Shown piece after piece: positions 5,627-11,378 of a stretch of 11,378 bases of DNA; the first letter of the stretch is position 1, and every line of letters begins with the position of its first letter. The stretch covers positions 1 through 11,378 of the forward strand of contig UQQU01000091.1 of assembly GCA_900543325.1 (NCBI GenBank). The letters are read 5' to 3'. The notes beneath the pieces are model-generated. The model did not search any database. It had not been told where the DNA came from and saw only the letters and a list, made by a program, of their open reading frames with translations. A program made the position numbers and the translations under genes. This DNA comes from an uncultured Clostridium sp. GTDB lineage: Bacteria > Bacillota > Clostridia > Clostridiales > Clostridiaceae.

Positions 5627-7111
5627 ATGAATAATAATATTAAGGATATAATAAAAATACCTAAAGAATTAGATAATGCTGTATTAAAAGGTTTTGAAAA
5701 AGGTAAGAGAGAAAAGAAAAGGGCTAAACAAAAGGTAATATTTAAAAGAAGTGCAATAGCAGCAGGTATTATAGTAGCGGGAACAACAATGGCAGGAATG
5801 ATTAACCCAGAGCTTGTAAGTGCAATTCCTATAGTTGGAGATGTATTTGAATATTTTAATGATGGAGTATATAAACAAGCTTCAGATAAATATGAAGAGT
5901 TAGGTAAAGATGTAAATGTAACGATTGAAGATAATGGGGTTAAAGTTACTCTTAATAAAGTTATTATTGATGATAATATTTTAGTTGCATCATTACTTGT
6001 TGAGTCAGATAAATTTATTGGATATGATGAATGGAGAAGTCCTCAAGACTTTTTAAATACTGATTTAAATATACTTATTAATGGAGAAATACCAAGTAGT
6101 TGGAGTCCTAAGGTAACTATTGTTAATGAAAGTACAGCCGCTATTATATTAGAAGCTAATGTTTCACACATTAAGATTGGTAATGAAGTTAATATAGATT
6201 TAGATATAAATAACTTTACTAGAGGAAGAAAAACTCTGGCAAAAGGAAATTGGGACTTTAATATCAAAACTATAAAAGGTAGTGAGTCTAATATTTATGA
6301 AGTTAACAAAAGTTTAAAGCTTACTGATGAAGAAATAAATATTGAAAAATTAGTCATTACACCATTAAATAATAGATTAACATTTTCAGGTATAACTGAT
6401 GACTATGAGAATTTTAGAGCAGATGAAAATAAATTTATTATTAGAGATAATAGTGGAAAAATATTATTATTAGATTTTACATCCGGAAGTGTTAGTAATA
6501 AGGGGCAATATGAATATTCATATAACATTTTAAATGATTTAGGAAATACAGAATATATTGAAGTTATCAAAGTTGAAGGAAATACAGCTATAGAAAGAGA
6601 AATTAATGGATTTAATGAATATTTATTAAAGGCTTCATCTAGTGATGAAAGTAATGCTAATAGAAGTAATGAAATTATATCTAGAGAGCCTACAAAAGAA
6701 GAGTTAAGTGATGGATATGCATTAAGTAGTGTAAATTATAATGTTGATATTGATAGAGATAATGCATTTGAAAATATAGACTCTTTAATAGGTAAAGAAA
6801 TAGCTGTTAATAATACCGATAAGATAATAGTTAAAGATATTGTAACTCATGATGATTATACTGAAGTTGTTATGAAAATTGATGGTAGTTATAATTATAG
6901 ATTATTAAGTGGAATGGTATTATTTGATGAAGATATGAATGATGCTTGTGCTTTTGAAGGAGCTACCACTGTGTTAAATGATATTGAAGAAAAAATAGTA
7001 ACTGTTAAATTAACTAAGATTGATCCAAGCAAAAAGTATACAATAGCAATTCCAGTAACTACAGATTTGGTTATTGATGAAAATGAGAAGGTAACTATAA
7101 ATTTAAAGTAA
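5627..7111 (+). CDS. DUF4179-domain membrane protein, probable anti-sigma factor, 494 aa
   Basis: The N-terminal ~41 residues are cytoplasmic, with IPKELDNAVLKGFEKGK and a strongly basic stretch, matching the short sigma-interacting region of DUF4179 proteins. One membrane helix follows at about 42-58. Then comes the DUF4179 core hallmark (AIPIVGDVFEYFND, about 67-78) and a large extracellular part made of beta-rich domains (roughly 95-210, 225-350 and 375-494), the later ones resembling DUF5643. There is no zinc-type HxxxCxxC anti-sigma motif. The gene begins one base after the sigma stop, and its AAGGAG (5611-5616) lies inside the sigma gene, so translation is probably coupled. The inferred role is to hold the sigma factor at the membrane and release it on an envelope signal. 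The family call is strong and the mechanism is inferred. Confidence 0.85.
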   Translation: MNNNIKDIIKIPKELDNAVLKGFEKGKREKKRAKQKVIFKRSAIAAGIIVAGTTMAGMINPELVSAIPIVGDVFEYFNDGVYKQASDKYEELGKDVNVTIEDNGVKVTLNKVIIDDNILVASLLVESDKFIGYDEWRSPQDFLNTDLNILINGEIPSSWSPKVTIVNESTAAIILEANVSHIKIGNEVNIDLDINNFTRGRKTLAKGNWDFNIKTIKGSESNIYEVNKSLKLTDEEINIEKLVITPLNNRLTFSGITDDYENFRADENKFIIRDNSGKILLLDFTSGSVSNKGQYEYSYNILNDLGNTEYIEVIKVEGNTAIEREINGFNEYLLKASSSDESNANRSNEIISREPTKEELSDGYALSSVNYNVDIDRDNAFENIDSLIGKEIAVNNTDKIIVKDIVTHDDYTEVVMKIDGSYNYRLLSGMVLFDEDMNDACAFEGATTVLNDIEEKIVTVKLTKIDPSKKYTIAIPVTTDLVIDENEKVTINLK

Positions 7112-7119
7112 AATTTGAG

Positions 7120-7144
7120 GCTAGCAATAATGCTAGCTTTTTTT
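7120..7144 (+). terminator. Intrinsic terminator of the sigma/anti-sigma operon
   Basis: GCTAGCA (7120-7126) pairs with TGCTAGC (7131-7137) around loop ATAA and is followed by seven T. It starts nine bases after the DUF4179 stop. Confidence 0.85.
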
Positions 7145-7191
7145 ATATATAAGTATAATCAGTATATCTCCATTTTATTTTAAATATAAAA
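7120..7191 (+). repeat. Imperfect ~75-bp direct repeat, left copy
   Basis: This copy runs from the GCTAGC terminator hairpin through an AT-rich flank to a 21-base block (7171-7191) that is identical to 8868-8888. The segment between is alignable with a few substitutions and a 3-base indel. With the right copy at 8813-8888 it brackets the Rpn gene and the small membrane-protein gene. Confidence 0.6.
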
Positions 7192-7263
7192 GTATAATGA
7201 TATAATTATCGTATAAATGTAAATAATTTAACTAAAGATAAAATTTTCGGAGGAAATAGTATA

Positions 7264-8193
7264 ATGAATATAAATAGTAATAATTTTATACTTAAGCCTA
7301 AAAATGATTATGTATTTAAAAAGATTTTTGGTGATGAAAGGAATAAAGATATATTAATAGCATTTTTAAAAGCGGTTTTAAAAATAGATATAGAAGATGT
7401 ACAAATATTAAATAGTGAGCTACCAAAGGAAAATATAGCAGATAAAAAAAGCATATTAGATATAAGAGCAACTATAAATAAGAATGTAGAAATTGATATA
7501 GAAATACAAGTATCAAGAACAATTTATATGCCACAAAGAAGTTTATATTATTGGTCAAAAATATATTGTGAACAATTAGAAAGTGGCGAAAAATATAATA
7601 AATTAAAAAAGACAATATGTATAAATATATTAGATTTCAATACTTTAGATACTAACAAATATCATAGTATGTTTAAGCTAAAGGAAAATGAAGAAAATTA
7701 TGTTTTAACAGATTTATTAGAAATACACTTTTTAGAAATGAAAAAGTTAGATGAGTATAAAGAAAATGATGACTTATCACAATGGGTAAGTTTTATAAAG
7801 GCAGATTCAAAGGAGGTATTAGAGAAAATGGCGAAAGTAAATCCTAACATAGATAAAGCTGTAAATGTACTAACTACAATGAGTCAAGATAAAAAAGCAA
7901 GAGCAGAATATCTTTCACGTGAAATGGCACTGCATGATGAAGCTACTAAAATTGAAGAAGCTATGGAGGAAGGATATGAACAAGGATTAGAGCAAGGTAT
8001 ACAAAAAGGTATACAAAAAGGGATTCAGAAAGGGATTGAACAAGGGATTGAACAAGGAATTGAGAAAGGGATTGAACAAGCAAATATTAATAATGCTAAG
8101 AATTTCTTAAAGTTAGGTGTAGATGTAGAAATAATTGTTCAAGCAACAGGATTAAGTAAAGAAAAAGTGTTAGAACTTAAGAAAGAAATTTAA
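7264..8193 (+). CDS. Rpn family recombination-promoting nuclease (PD-(D/E)XK), 309 aa
   Basis: The N-terminus (LKPKNDYVFKKIFGDERNKDILIAF) is diagnostic of the Rpn/YhgA-like 'putative transposase' family, which are PD-(D/E)XK DNA endonucleases, not transposases. The catalytic elements are visible: Asp66 in ILDIRA and Glu80-x-Gln82 in VEIDIEIQV, with Gln in the usual Lys position as is normal for this family. PQRSLYYWSKIY (90-101) is also conserved. The C-terminal part has a charged segment, eight GI(E/Q)(Q/K)-type tetrapeptides (240-271) and a conserved tail (AKNFLKLGVDVEIIVQATGLS). Family members in E. coli cleave DNA, are toxic when overproduced and act against phage. GGAGG (7250-7254) supports the ATG. 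An internal ribosome binding site inside the gene predicts a second product. It is monocistronic with a terminator. Confidence 0.9.
   Translation: MNINSNNFILKPKNDYVFKKIFGDERNKDILIAFLKAVLKIDIEDVQILNSELPKENIADKKSILDIRATINKNVEIDIEIQVSRTIYMPQRSLYYWSKIYCEQLESGEKYNKLKKTICINILDFNTLDTNKYHSMFKLKENEENYVLTDLLEIHFLEMKKLDEYKENDDLSQWVSFIKADSKEVLEKMAKVNPNIDKAVNVLTTMSQDKKARAEYLSREMALHDEATKIEEAMEEGYEQGLEQGIQKGIQKGIQKGIEQGIEQGIEKGIEQANINNAKNFLKLGVDVEIIVQATGLSKEKVLELKKEI
7809..7816 (+). promoter_or_regulatory. Internal Shine-Dalgarno inside the Rpn gene
   Basis: AAAGGAGG, a near-perfect anti-16S match, stands 11 bases before the in-frame ATG at 7828. It encodes part of S-K-E-V of the nuclease, so it could be a coding accident. 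It is as strong as any start-site signal in the window. Confidence 0.5.
7828..8193 (+). CDS. Candidate intragenic RpnS-like C-terminal protein, 121 aa
   Basis: Starting at Met189 of the nuclease and in the same frame, this would yield the C-terminal 121 residues alone: MAKVNPNIDKAV, a charged helical stretch, the eight GI(E/Q)(Q/K) tetrapeptides and the conserved end. It lacks the entire PD-(D/E)XK catalytic core. In E. coli, Rpn genes are reported to make such short C-terminal proteins from internal starts, and these block the toxicity of the full-length nuclease. The evidence here is the AAAGGAGG at 7809-7816 with an 11-base spacing, slightly longer than ideal. No convincing internal promoter was found, so expression would come from the full transcript. 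This is an inference by architecture. Confidence 0.45.
   Translation: MAKVNPNIDKAVNVLTTMSQDKKARAEYLSREMALHDEATKIEEAMEEGYEQGLEQGIQKGIQKGIQKGIEQGIEQGIEKGIEQANINNAKNFLKLGVDVEIIVQATGLSKEKVLELKKEI
7981..8080 (+). repeat. In-frame 12-bp tandem repeat in the Rpn gene
   Basis: Eight consecutive 12-base units of the form (C/A)AAGG-AT--A- encode QGLE, QGIQ, KGIQ, KGIQ, KGIE, QGIE, QGIE and KGIE, followed by a partial unit. The unit is a multiple of three, so copy-number change keeps the frame and would only vary the length of the linker. Such G-I-x-x runs are typical of Rpn C-termini. Confidence 0.85.
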
Positions 8194-8200
8194 AATATTA

Positions 8201-8242
8201 AATAATGAGACTAGAAGTATATTTATTTTTGGTCTCATTATT
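8201..8242 (+). terminator. Terminator after the Rpn gene
   Basis: AATAATGAGAC (8201-8211) pairs perfectly with GTCTCATTATT (8232-8242) around a 20-base loop, followed by GTTTTA. It begins seven bases after the stop codon. Confidence 0.65.
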
Positions 8243-8298
8243 GTTTTATGGGAAGGTAGTAAAGAAGATTATTTTAATATATGTATTAAATTATTACA

Positions 8299-8439
8299 AT
8301 GATATTGGGTCTATTTATCAATTTGAGATATCTTATTAGAAATATGTATTTTGAAACCATATGTAATTTTATTATGGCAATGCTTATTTGAGTACCTATA
8401 TCACTGTGGATTAAAAGGGAAAAAGATAATAAAAAGTAA
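8299..8439 (+). pseudogene. Possible decayed small membrane ORF with one in-frame TGA
   Basis: A frame from ATG 8299 runs 30 codons, meets TGA at 8389-8391, and continues 15 more codons to TAA at 8437. Read through, it gives a hydrophobic span (CNFIMAMLI, then VPISLWI) followed by a charged tail KREKDNKK, the shape of a single membrane helix with a positive-inside end. No Shine-Dalgarno precedes it and a second frame is also open here, so it may be an AT-rich coincidence. Confidence 0.2.
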
Positions 8440-8492
8440 TGGAATAATTAATAAGTAATGTTAATAAACTTGTACAAAAGGAGTGATTATAA

Positions 8493-8801
8493 GTGAAGTT
8501 GAAAAAATATAAATATTTAATTTTAACTGTATCTATATTCTTTGTACTAGGTTCAATTACTATCTTATTAGACAACAAGAAGGTTAAAGACGAGGGTAAA
8601 TTAGTTATTGAAGAAGATAATAGCGATTTACTTAAAGATAATTACAAAAGTAATTTAATTGTTGAAAGTGACGATAATAATACAGTTACTACTAAAGAAG
8701 AGGATGGAAGTATAAGGGTTTTACCAGAAAATGAAAGCAGATCTATAATGGTACTACCTAATCCTAATATAGATGGAGAAGTTATTTTGAAAAAATTGTG
8801 A
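8493..8801 (+). CDS. Small membrane-anchored acidic protein, 102 aa
   Basis: I do not recognise a family. A basic N-terminus (MKLKKYKY) is followed by one hydrophobic segment at about 8-27 without a Cys lipobox, then about 75 polar, Asp/Glu/Asn-rich residues predicted to lie outside the membrane. Near the end two similar decapeptide-like units occur, SIRVLPENES and SIMVLPNPNI. The start is GTG with AAGGAG (8478-8483) nine bases upstream. A clear intrinsic terminator begins 10 bases after the stop, which supports a real transcribed gene. It lies between the Rpn gene and a convergent acetyltransferase gene, within the segment bracketed by direct repeats. Function is unknown. Confidence 0.65.
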   Translation: MKLKKYKYLILTVSIFFVLGSITILLDNKKVKDEGKLVIEEDNSDLLKDNYKSNLIVESDDNNTVTTKEEDGSIRVLPENESRSIMVLPNPNIDGEVILKKL

Positions 8802-8810
8802 AATTGAAGT

Positions 8811-8836
8811 AAGCTAGCATTTTATGCTAGCTTTTT
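8811..8836 (+). terminator. Intrinsic terminator of the small membrane-protein gene
   Basis: AAGCTAGCAT (8811-8820) pairs with ATGCTAGCTT (8824-8833) around a TTT loop, then a T-run. The core GCTAGCA/TGCTAGC is the same as in the terminator at 7120. Confidence 0.85.
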
Positions 8837-8888
8837 ATATATATAATAATAATAATTAGTGTATGAGCATTTTATTTTAAATATAAAA
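8813..8888 (+). repeat. Imperfect ~75-bp direct repeat, right copy
   Basis: This is homologous to 7120-7191: the same GCTAGC hairpin and T-run, an alignable AT-rich middle, and the 21-base block at 8868-8888 identical to 7171-7191. Similarity stops abruptly after that block. Confidence 0.6.
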
Positions 8889-8894
8889 TATAGG

Positions 8895-8924
8895 AAAAAT
8901 GCCACTATAGAATAGAACATTTTT
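8895..8924 (-). terminator. Weak terminator-like hairpin after the acetyltransferase gene
   Basis: AAAAATG (8895-8901) pairs with CATTTTT (8918-8924). On the minus strand it follows the stop codon by one base and ends in a T-run. The stem is short and AT-rich. Confidence 0.35.
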
Positions 8925-8925
8925 A

Positions 8926-9468
8926 TTATTTCAAATTAAGCTCCGAAAATGGAATTACATCCTTAGGGGGAATACTATGTTCTCCAAGGAACTTTTCCAT
9001 CCAGAACATATCATTCCATTGTCCAAACTTATATCCACATTTAGTGAAATGACCAACGGTCTTATATCCAAATTTTTTATGAAAGTTTTCACTTTTTTCA
9101 TTAAGATAAGTAATACATGCATTCACATTAATTATATTTTGAAGTTTAAGATATCTTTCAAGCTCATTATAAAGTAAAGTACCAACTCCGTTCCTAGAGG
9201 AATTGGCTTCTACGTAAATAGAAGTTTCAACAGCCCAATCATAAGCACGTCTACCTTTAAAAGCACTTGCATAAGTATAGCCATAAATTTTATTATCTTT
9301 TTCAGCAACAATATAAGGATATTTTACTAATGTGTTTTTAATTCTATTTTCAAATTCTTCTACAGTTGGAGTATCATATTCAAAGGTTATAGCTGTATTT
9401 TCAACATAGTATTTATATATGGTAATAAGTTCTTTTGCATCTTCAGGTCTGGCTATTCGCACATTCAT
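8926..9468 (-). CDS. GNAT acetyltransferase, phosphinothricin/methionine-sulfoximine type, 180 aa
   Basis: This is a GCN5-related N-acetyltransferase of the PAT/Bar/YncA group, which transfers acetyl from acetyl-CoA to glufosinate, methionine sulfoximine or related amino compounds. Landmarks in order are VRIARPEDAKELITIY (3-18), TAITFEYDTPTVEEF (25-39), VAEKDNKIYGYTYASAF (54-70), the AVETSIYV strand with its Glu81, the acetyl-CoA loop SSRNGVGTLL (90-99), the helix LNEKSENFHKKFGY (122-135), and the typical ending GQWNDMFWMEKFL. Length is normal for the family, with about 18 extra residues at the C-terminus. GGAGGA (9480-9475, minus strand) supports the ATG. The true substrate cannot be read from sequence; many such chromosomal enzymes are generalist detoxifiers. 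Confidence 0.88.
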   Translation of the reverse strand: MNVRIARPEDAKELITIYKYYVENTAITFEYDTPTVEEFENRIKNTLVKYPYIVAEKDNKIYGYTYASAFKGRRAYDWAVETSIYVEANSSRNGVGTLLYNELERYLKLQNIINVNACITYLNEKSENFHKKFGYKTVGHFTKCGYKFGQWNDMFWMEKFLGEHSIPPKDVIPFSELNLK

Positions 9469-9496
9469 TGTTATTCCTCCAGTTTTTATAGTTAAA

Positions 9497-9524
9497 TATT
9501 TATTATTACATTACCATATTTCAA
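9497..9524 (-). promoter_or_regulatory. Candidate promoter of the acetyltransferase gene
   Basis: On the minus strand TTGAAA (9524-9519) is followed after 16 bases by TAAATA (9502-9497). It lies about 30 bases ahead of the start codon. The -10 is imperfect. Confidence 0.35.
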
Positions 9525-9644
9525 CTTGATGTTACAATGAAATAATAATAAGTAATAATATCTTAAGAAAGTTGAAAATGTATTTTAAATATTTAGAACT
9601 ATAATAAGATTAGTGAAAAGTAATTATAAGAGGGGAAAATTAGT

Positions 9645-9680
9645 ATGATGGAAAGTTATAGTGAAACTGTAACTTTTTAA
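9645..9680 (+). CDS. Possible 11-codon leader-type mini-ORF
   Basis: ATG ATG begins an 11-codon frame (M-M-E-S-Y-S-E-T-V-T-F, stop TAA) with Shine-Dalgarno AAGAGGGG (9628-9635) nine bases upstream. Codons 3 onward lie inside a hairpin that ends in a T-run, a leader-peptide/attenuator layout. There is a TATAAT at 9600-9605 but no good -35. No plus-strand gene follows: the next gene is leuS, transcribed towards it. It may be a small RNA, a leader without its operon, or chance. Confidence 0.3.
   Translation: MMESYSETVTF
9652..9678 (+). terminator. Attenuator-like hairpin overlapping the mini-ORF
   Basis: AAAGTTATAG (9652-9661) pairs with CTGTAACTTT (9667-9676), one U-G pair, around a TGAAA loop, followed by more T. 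It would terminate plus-strand transcripts about 70 bases after a start near 9612. Confidence 0.4.
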
Positions 9681-9695
9681 ATTGATGAAATTTAA

Positions 9696-9748
9696 AAGAG
9701 ACTATATCAAAAATTATGGGTGTGTAAATTAATTTGATATAGTCTCTT
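9696..9748. terminator. Terminator of leuS
   Basis: A perfect 16-bp stem, AAGAGACTATATCAAA (9696-9711) with its complement at 9733-9748, encloses a 21-base loop. On the minus strand it follows the leuS stop by 12 bases and ends in CTCTTTTAAATTT. It could also stop plus-strand transcripts from the mini-ORF region. Confidence 0.7.
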
Positions 9749-9760
9749 ATTTATTTTATA

Positions 9761-11377
9761 TTACTTTACAACTATATTTACAAGTCTTCCTTTAATAACG
9801 ATAACTTTTACTATAGTTTTTCCTTCAGTAGCAGCAACAATAGCTTCATCAGCTAAAGCAGCAGCTTTAATTCCTTCTTCATTTAAGTCAGAAGCAACAT
9901 TAATTCTATTCTTAATCTTACCATTAACTTGGATAGCTATTTCAACTTCATCTTTAACTAAAGCCTTAGCATCGTATGTTGGCCAAGCTTCGTTAAATAC
10001 TGAATACTTACCAGTTAATAATGACCATTGTTCTTCAGCAAAGTGAGGAGCAAATGGAGCTAAGATCTTAATAAAGCTTTCACATACAGTCTTTAAGAAA
10101 TCTAAGTTCTTAGTTTCTTCTTGAACATACTTAGATAAAGCATTGATGAATTCCATCATTCTTGCAATAGCAGTGTTGAATTGCATTTTTTCTCCATCTT
10201 CAGTAACACCTTTAATAGCGTTATTTAACCAGAAGTTTAACTCTTTTTCTGCTTTGTCCATAGTATCTTTGTTGTTTGTACCGGCTTCGATAGCTTCTCT
10301 ACAGATAGTTAAGTATCTTTCAATTCTATCTACGAATCTAGCAACAGATTTAATACCATCATCGCTCCAAGCTCCACCTTCAGTGTAAGCAAATCCAAAC
10401 ATTAAGTACATTCTAAATACGTCTGCACCATATTCTTTGATGTAATCATCTGGAGAGATAGTATTTCCTTTAGACTTAGACATCTTTAATCCGTCTGGTC
10501 CTAAGATAAGTCCTTGGTGAGTTAAGCTCTTGAATGGTTCATCAAAGCTTAAGTAACCCATATCTCTTAAAGCCTTAGTTATAAATCTTGCATATAATAA
10601 GTGCATACAAGCATGCTCTGGTCCACCAACATATTTGTCAACTGGAAGCATCTTATCTACTTTTTCTTTATCAAATGCAATTTCAGTATTTTTGTTATCT
10701 ACATATCTCATTTGGTACCAAGAAGAGCAAACGAATGTATCTAAAGTATCACATTCTCTCTTAGCTGGCTTACCACAACAAGGACAAGTAGTATTAACGA
10801 ATTCTTCGCATTTAGCAAGTGGTGACTTACCATCTGGAGCAAATTCAACATTGTATGGTAATTCGACAGGAAGATCTTTTTCTGGAACTGGAACAGCACC
10901 ACAATCTTCACAGTAGATTATTGGAATTGGAGCACCCCAATATCTTTGTCTTGAAACTAACCAGTCTCTTAATCTGTAATTAACTTTAGCAGATCCTAAA
11001 CCTTGTTTAGCTAATTTTTCAACAATAGCTTCTTTAGCTTGTTCTGTAGTTAATCCATCGAATTCACCAGAGTTAACTAAAACACCGTATTCACAGTATG
11101 GTAATTCAACTTCTTCACCTTTTTTGCTAGTTATAACTTGGTCTATTGGTAAGTTAAACTTAGTTGCAAAAGCATAGTCTCTTTCATCGTGAGCTGGAAC
11201 AGCCATAACAGCACCAGTACCATAAGTTGCAAGAACATAGTCTCCAACCCAAACTGGAACTTCCTTACCATTTATAGGGTTTATAGCGTATGAACCAGTG
11301 AATACACCTGTTTTTTCTCTTGTAAGAGATTGTCTTTCTATATCAGATTGCTTTTTAGCAGCTTCTTTATATTCTTC
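9761..11377 (-). CDS. leuS: Leucyl-tRNA synthetase, 3' part (538 C-terminal residues)
   Basis: Class I aminoacyl-tRNA synthetase charging tRNA-Leu in the cytoplasm. The frame is open to the window edge, so the start lies outside; about two-thirds of a normal ~810-residue bacterial LeuRS is present. In order: the end of the CP1 editing domain (TGVFTGSYAINPINGKEVPVW; GTGAVMAVPAHDERD, whose Asp anchors the misacylated amino group), the RDWLVSRQRYWGAPIPI block, two CxxC pairs (CEDC and CPCC) of a likely zinc knuckle, DTLDTFVCSSWYQMRY, YVGGPEHACMHLLYARF, the KMSKS catalytic loop (LKMSKSKGN), the anticodon-binding helical domain, and the C-terminal domain (IAIQVNGKIKNRI to GRLVNIVVK). Codon use is less AT-biased than in its neighbours, as expected for a highly expressed gene. 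Followed by a strong terminator. Any T-box leader would lie outside this window. Confidence 0.97.
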   Translation of the reverse strand, partial: EEYKEAAKKQSDIERQSLTREKTGVFTGSYAINPINGKEVPVWVGDYVLATYGTGAVMAVPAHDERDYAFATKFNLPIDQVITSKKGEEVELPYCEYGVLVNSGEFDGLTTEQAKEAIVEKLAKQGLGSAKVNYRLRDWLVSRQRYWGAPIPIIYCEDCGAVPVPEKDLPVELPYNVEFAPDGKSPLAKCEEFVNTTCPCCGKPAKRECDTLDTFVCSSWYQMRYVDNKNTEIAFDKEKVDKMLPVDKYVGGPEHACMHLLYARFITKALRDMGYLSFDEPFKSLTHQGLILGPDGLKMSKSKGNTISPDDYIKEYGADVFRMYLMFGFAYTEGGAWSDDGIKSVARFVDRIERYLTICREAIEAGTNNKDTMDKAEKELNFWLNNAIKGVTEDGEKMQFNTAIARMMEFINALSKYVQEETKNLDFLKTVCESFIKILAPFAPHFAEEQWSLLTGKYSVFNEAWPTYDAKALVKDEVEIAIQVNGKIKNRINVASDLNEEGIKAAALADEAIVAATEGKTIVKVIVIKGRLVNIVVK

Positions 11378-11378
11378 A

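Noticed and set aside
7981..8080. CRISPR-like array
   Set aside because: The 12-bp units are contiguous without spacers and sit in frame inside a coding sequence.
7264..8193. Calling the Rpn gene an insertion-sequence transposase
   Set aside because: Older annotations name the family 'putative transposase'. There are no terminal inverted repeats or short target duplications, and the catalytic pattern is a PD-(D/E)XK nuclease. The ~75-bp flanking repeats are terminator sequences far larger than a target duplication.
10143..10916. Two plus-strand open frames (10143-10388 and 10635-10916) opposite leuS
   Set aside because: Both lie wholly antisense to the conserved LeuRS catalytic and zinc regions. 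They are explained by the codon bias of leuS, with no start signals.

Overview
The window looks like chromosomal DNA from a low-GC Firmicute, most likely Clostridium sensu stricto. It is strongly AT-rich, ribosome binding sites are purine-rich GGAGG types, AGA and ATA codons are used heavily, and short genes sit in their own transcription units closed by intrinsic terminators. The leuS fragment at the right edge, an IscA/HesB-type protein and an ECF sigma / DUF4179 pair all fit this. No rRNA, tRNA, CRISPR array or complete insertion sequence was seen.

Layout. Bases 1-68 hold nothing I recognise. Positions 69-900 carry a strong extended -10 promoter, an unrecognised single-pass membrane protein, and a bidirectional terminator shared with the convergent HesB-like gene (906-1238, minus). 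A large parallel beta-helix protein follows (1417-3147), then a methyltransferase-fold protein with a TTG start (3370-4116). Positions 4120-4415 look like a scar: a perfect 17-bp GC-rich inverted repeat abuts an 81-codon minus-strand open frame without a start codon. A small three-helix membrane protein resembling DUF5658 is at 4433-4789.

Positions 5101-7111 form a two-gene operon, an ECF sigma factor and its probable membrane anti-sigma partner (DUF4179). The likely promoter carries a perfect 12-bp palindrome in its spacer. Positions 7120-8888 form a block bracketed by two diverged copies of a roughly 75-bp terminator-plus-flank repeat. It contains an Rpn/PD-(D/E)XK nuclease gene, a possible decayed small membrane ORF and a small membrane-anchored acidic protein. 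On the minus strand are a phosphinothricin-acetyltransferase-like GNAT enzyme (8926-9468) and the 3' two-thirds of leuS (9761-window end). Between those two is a plus-strand mini-ORF overlapping an attenuator-like hairpin.

The most interesting observation is inside the Rpn gene. A consensus Shine-Dalgarno AAAGGAGG (7809-7816) precedes an in-frame ATG (7828) that would give a separate 121-residue C-terminal protein. This matches the intragenic-antitoxin architecture described for Rpn nucleases in E. coli, so the locus may be a self-contained toxin/antitoxin-type defence gene. The rest is mostly ordinary housekeeping and accessory content. Apart from the sigma/anti-sigma pair, I see no multi-gene pathway linking the genes.
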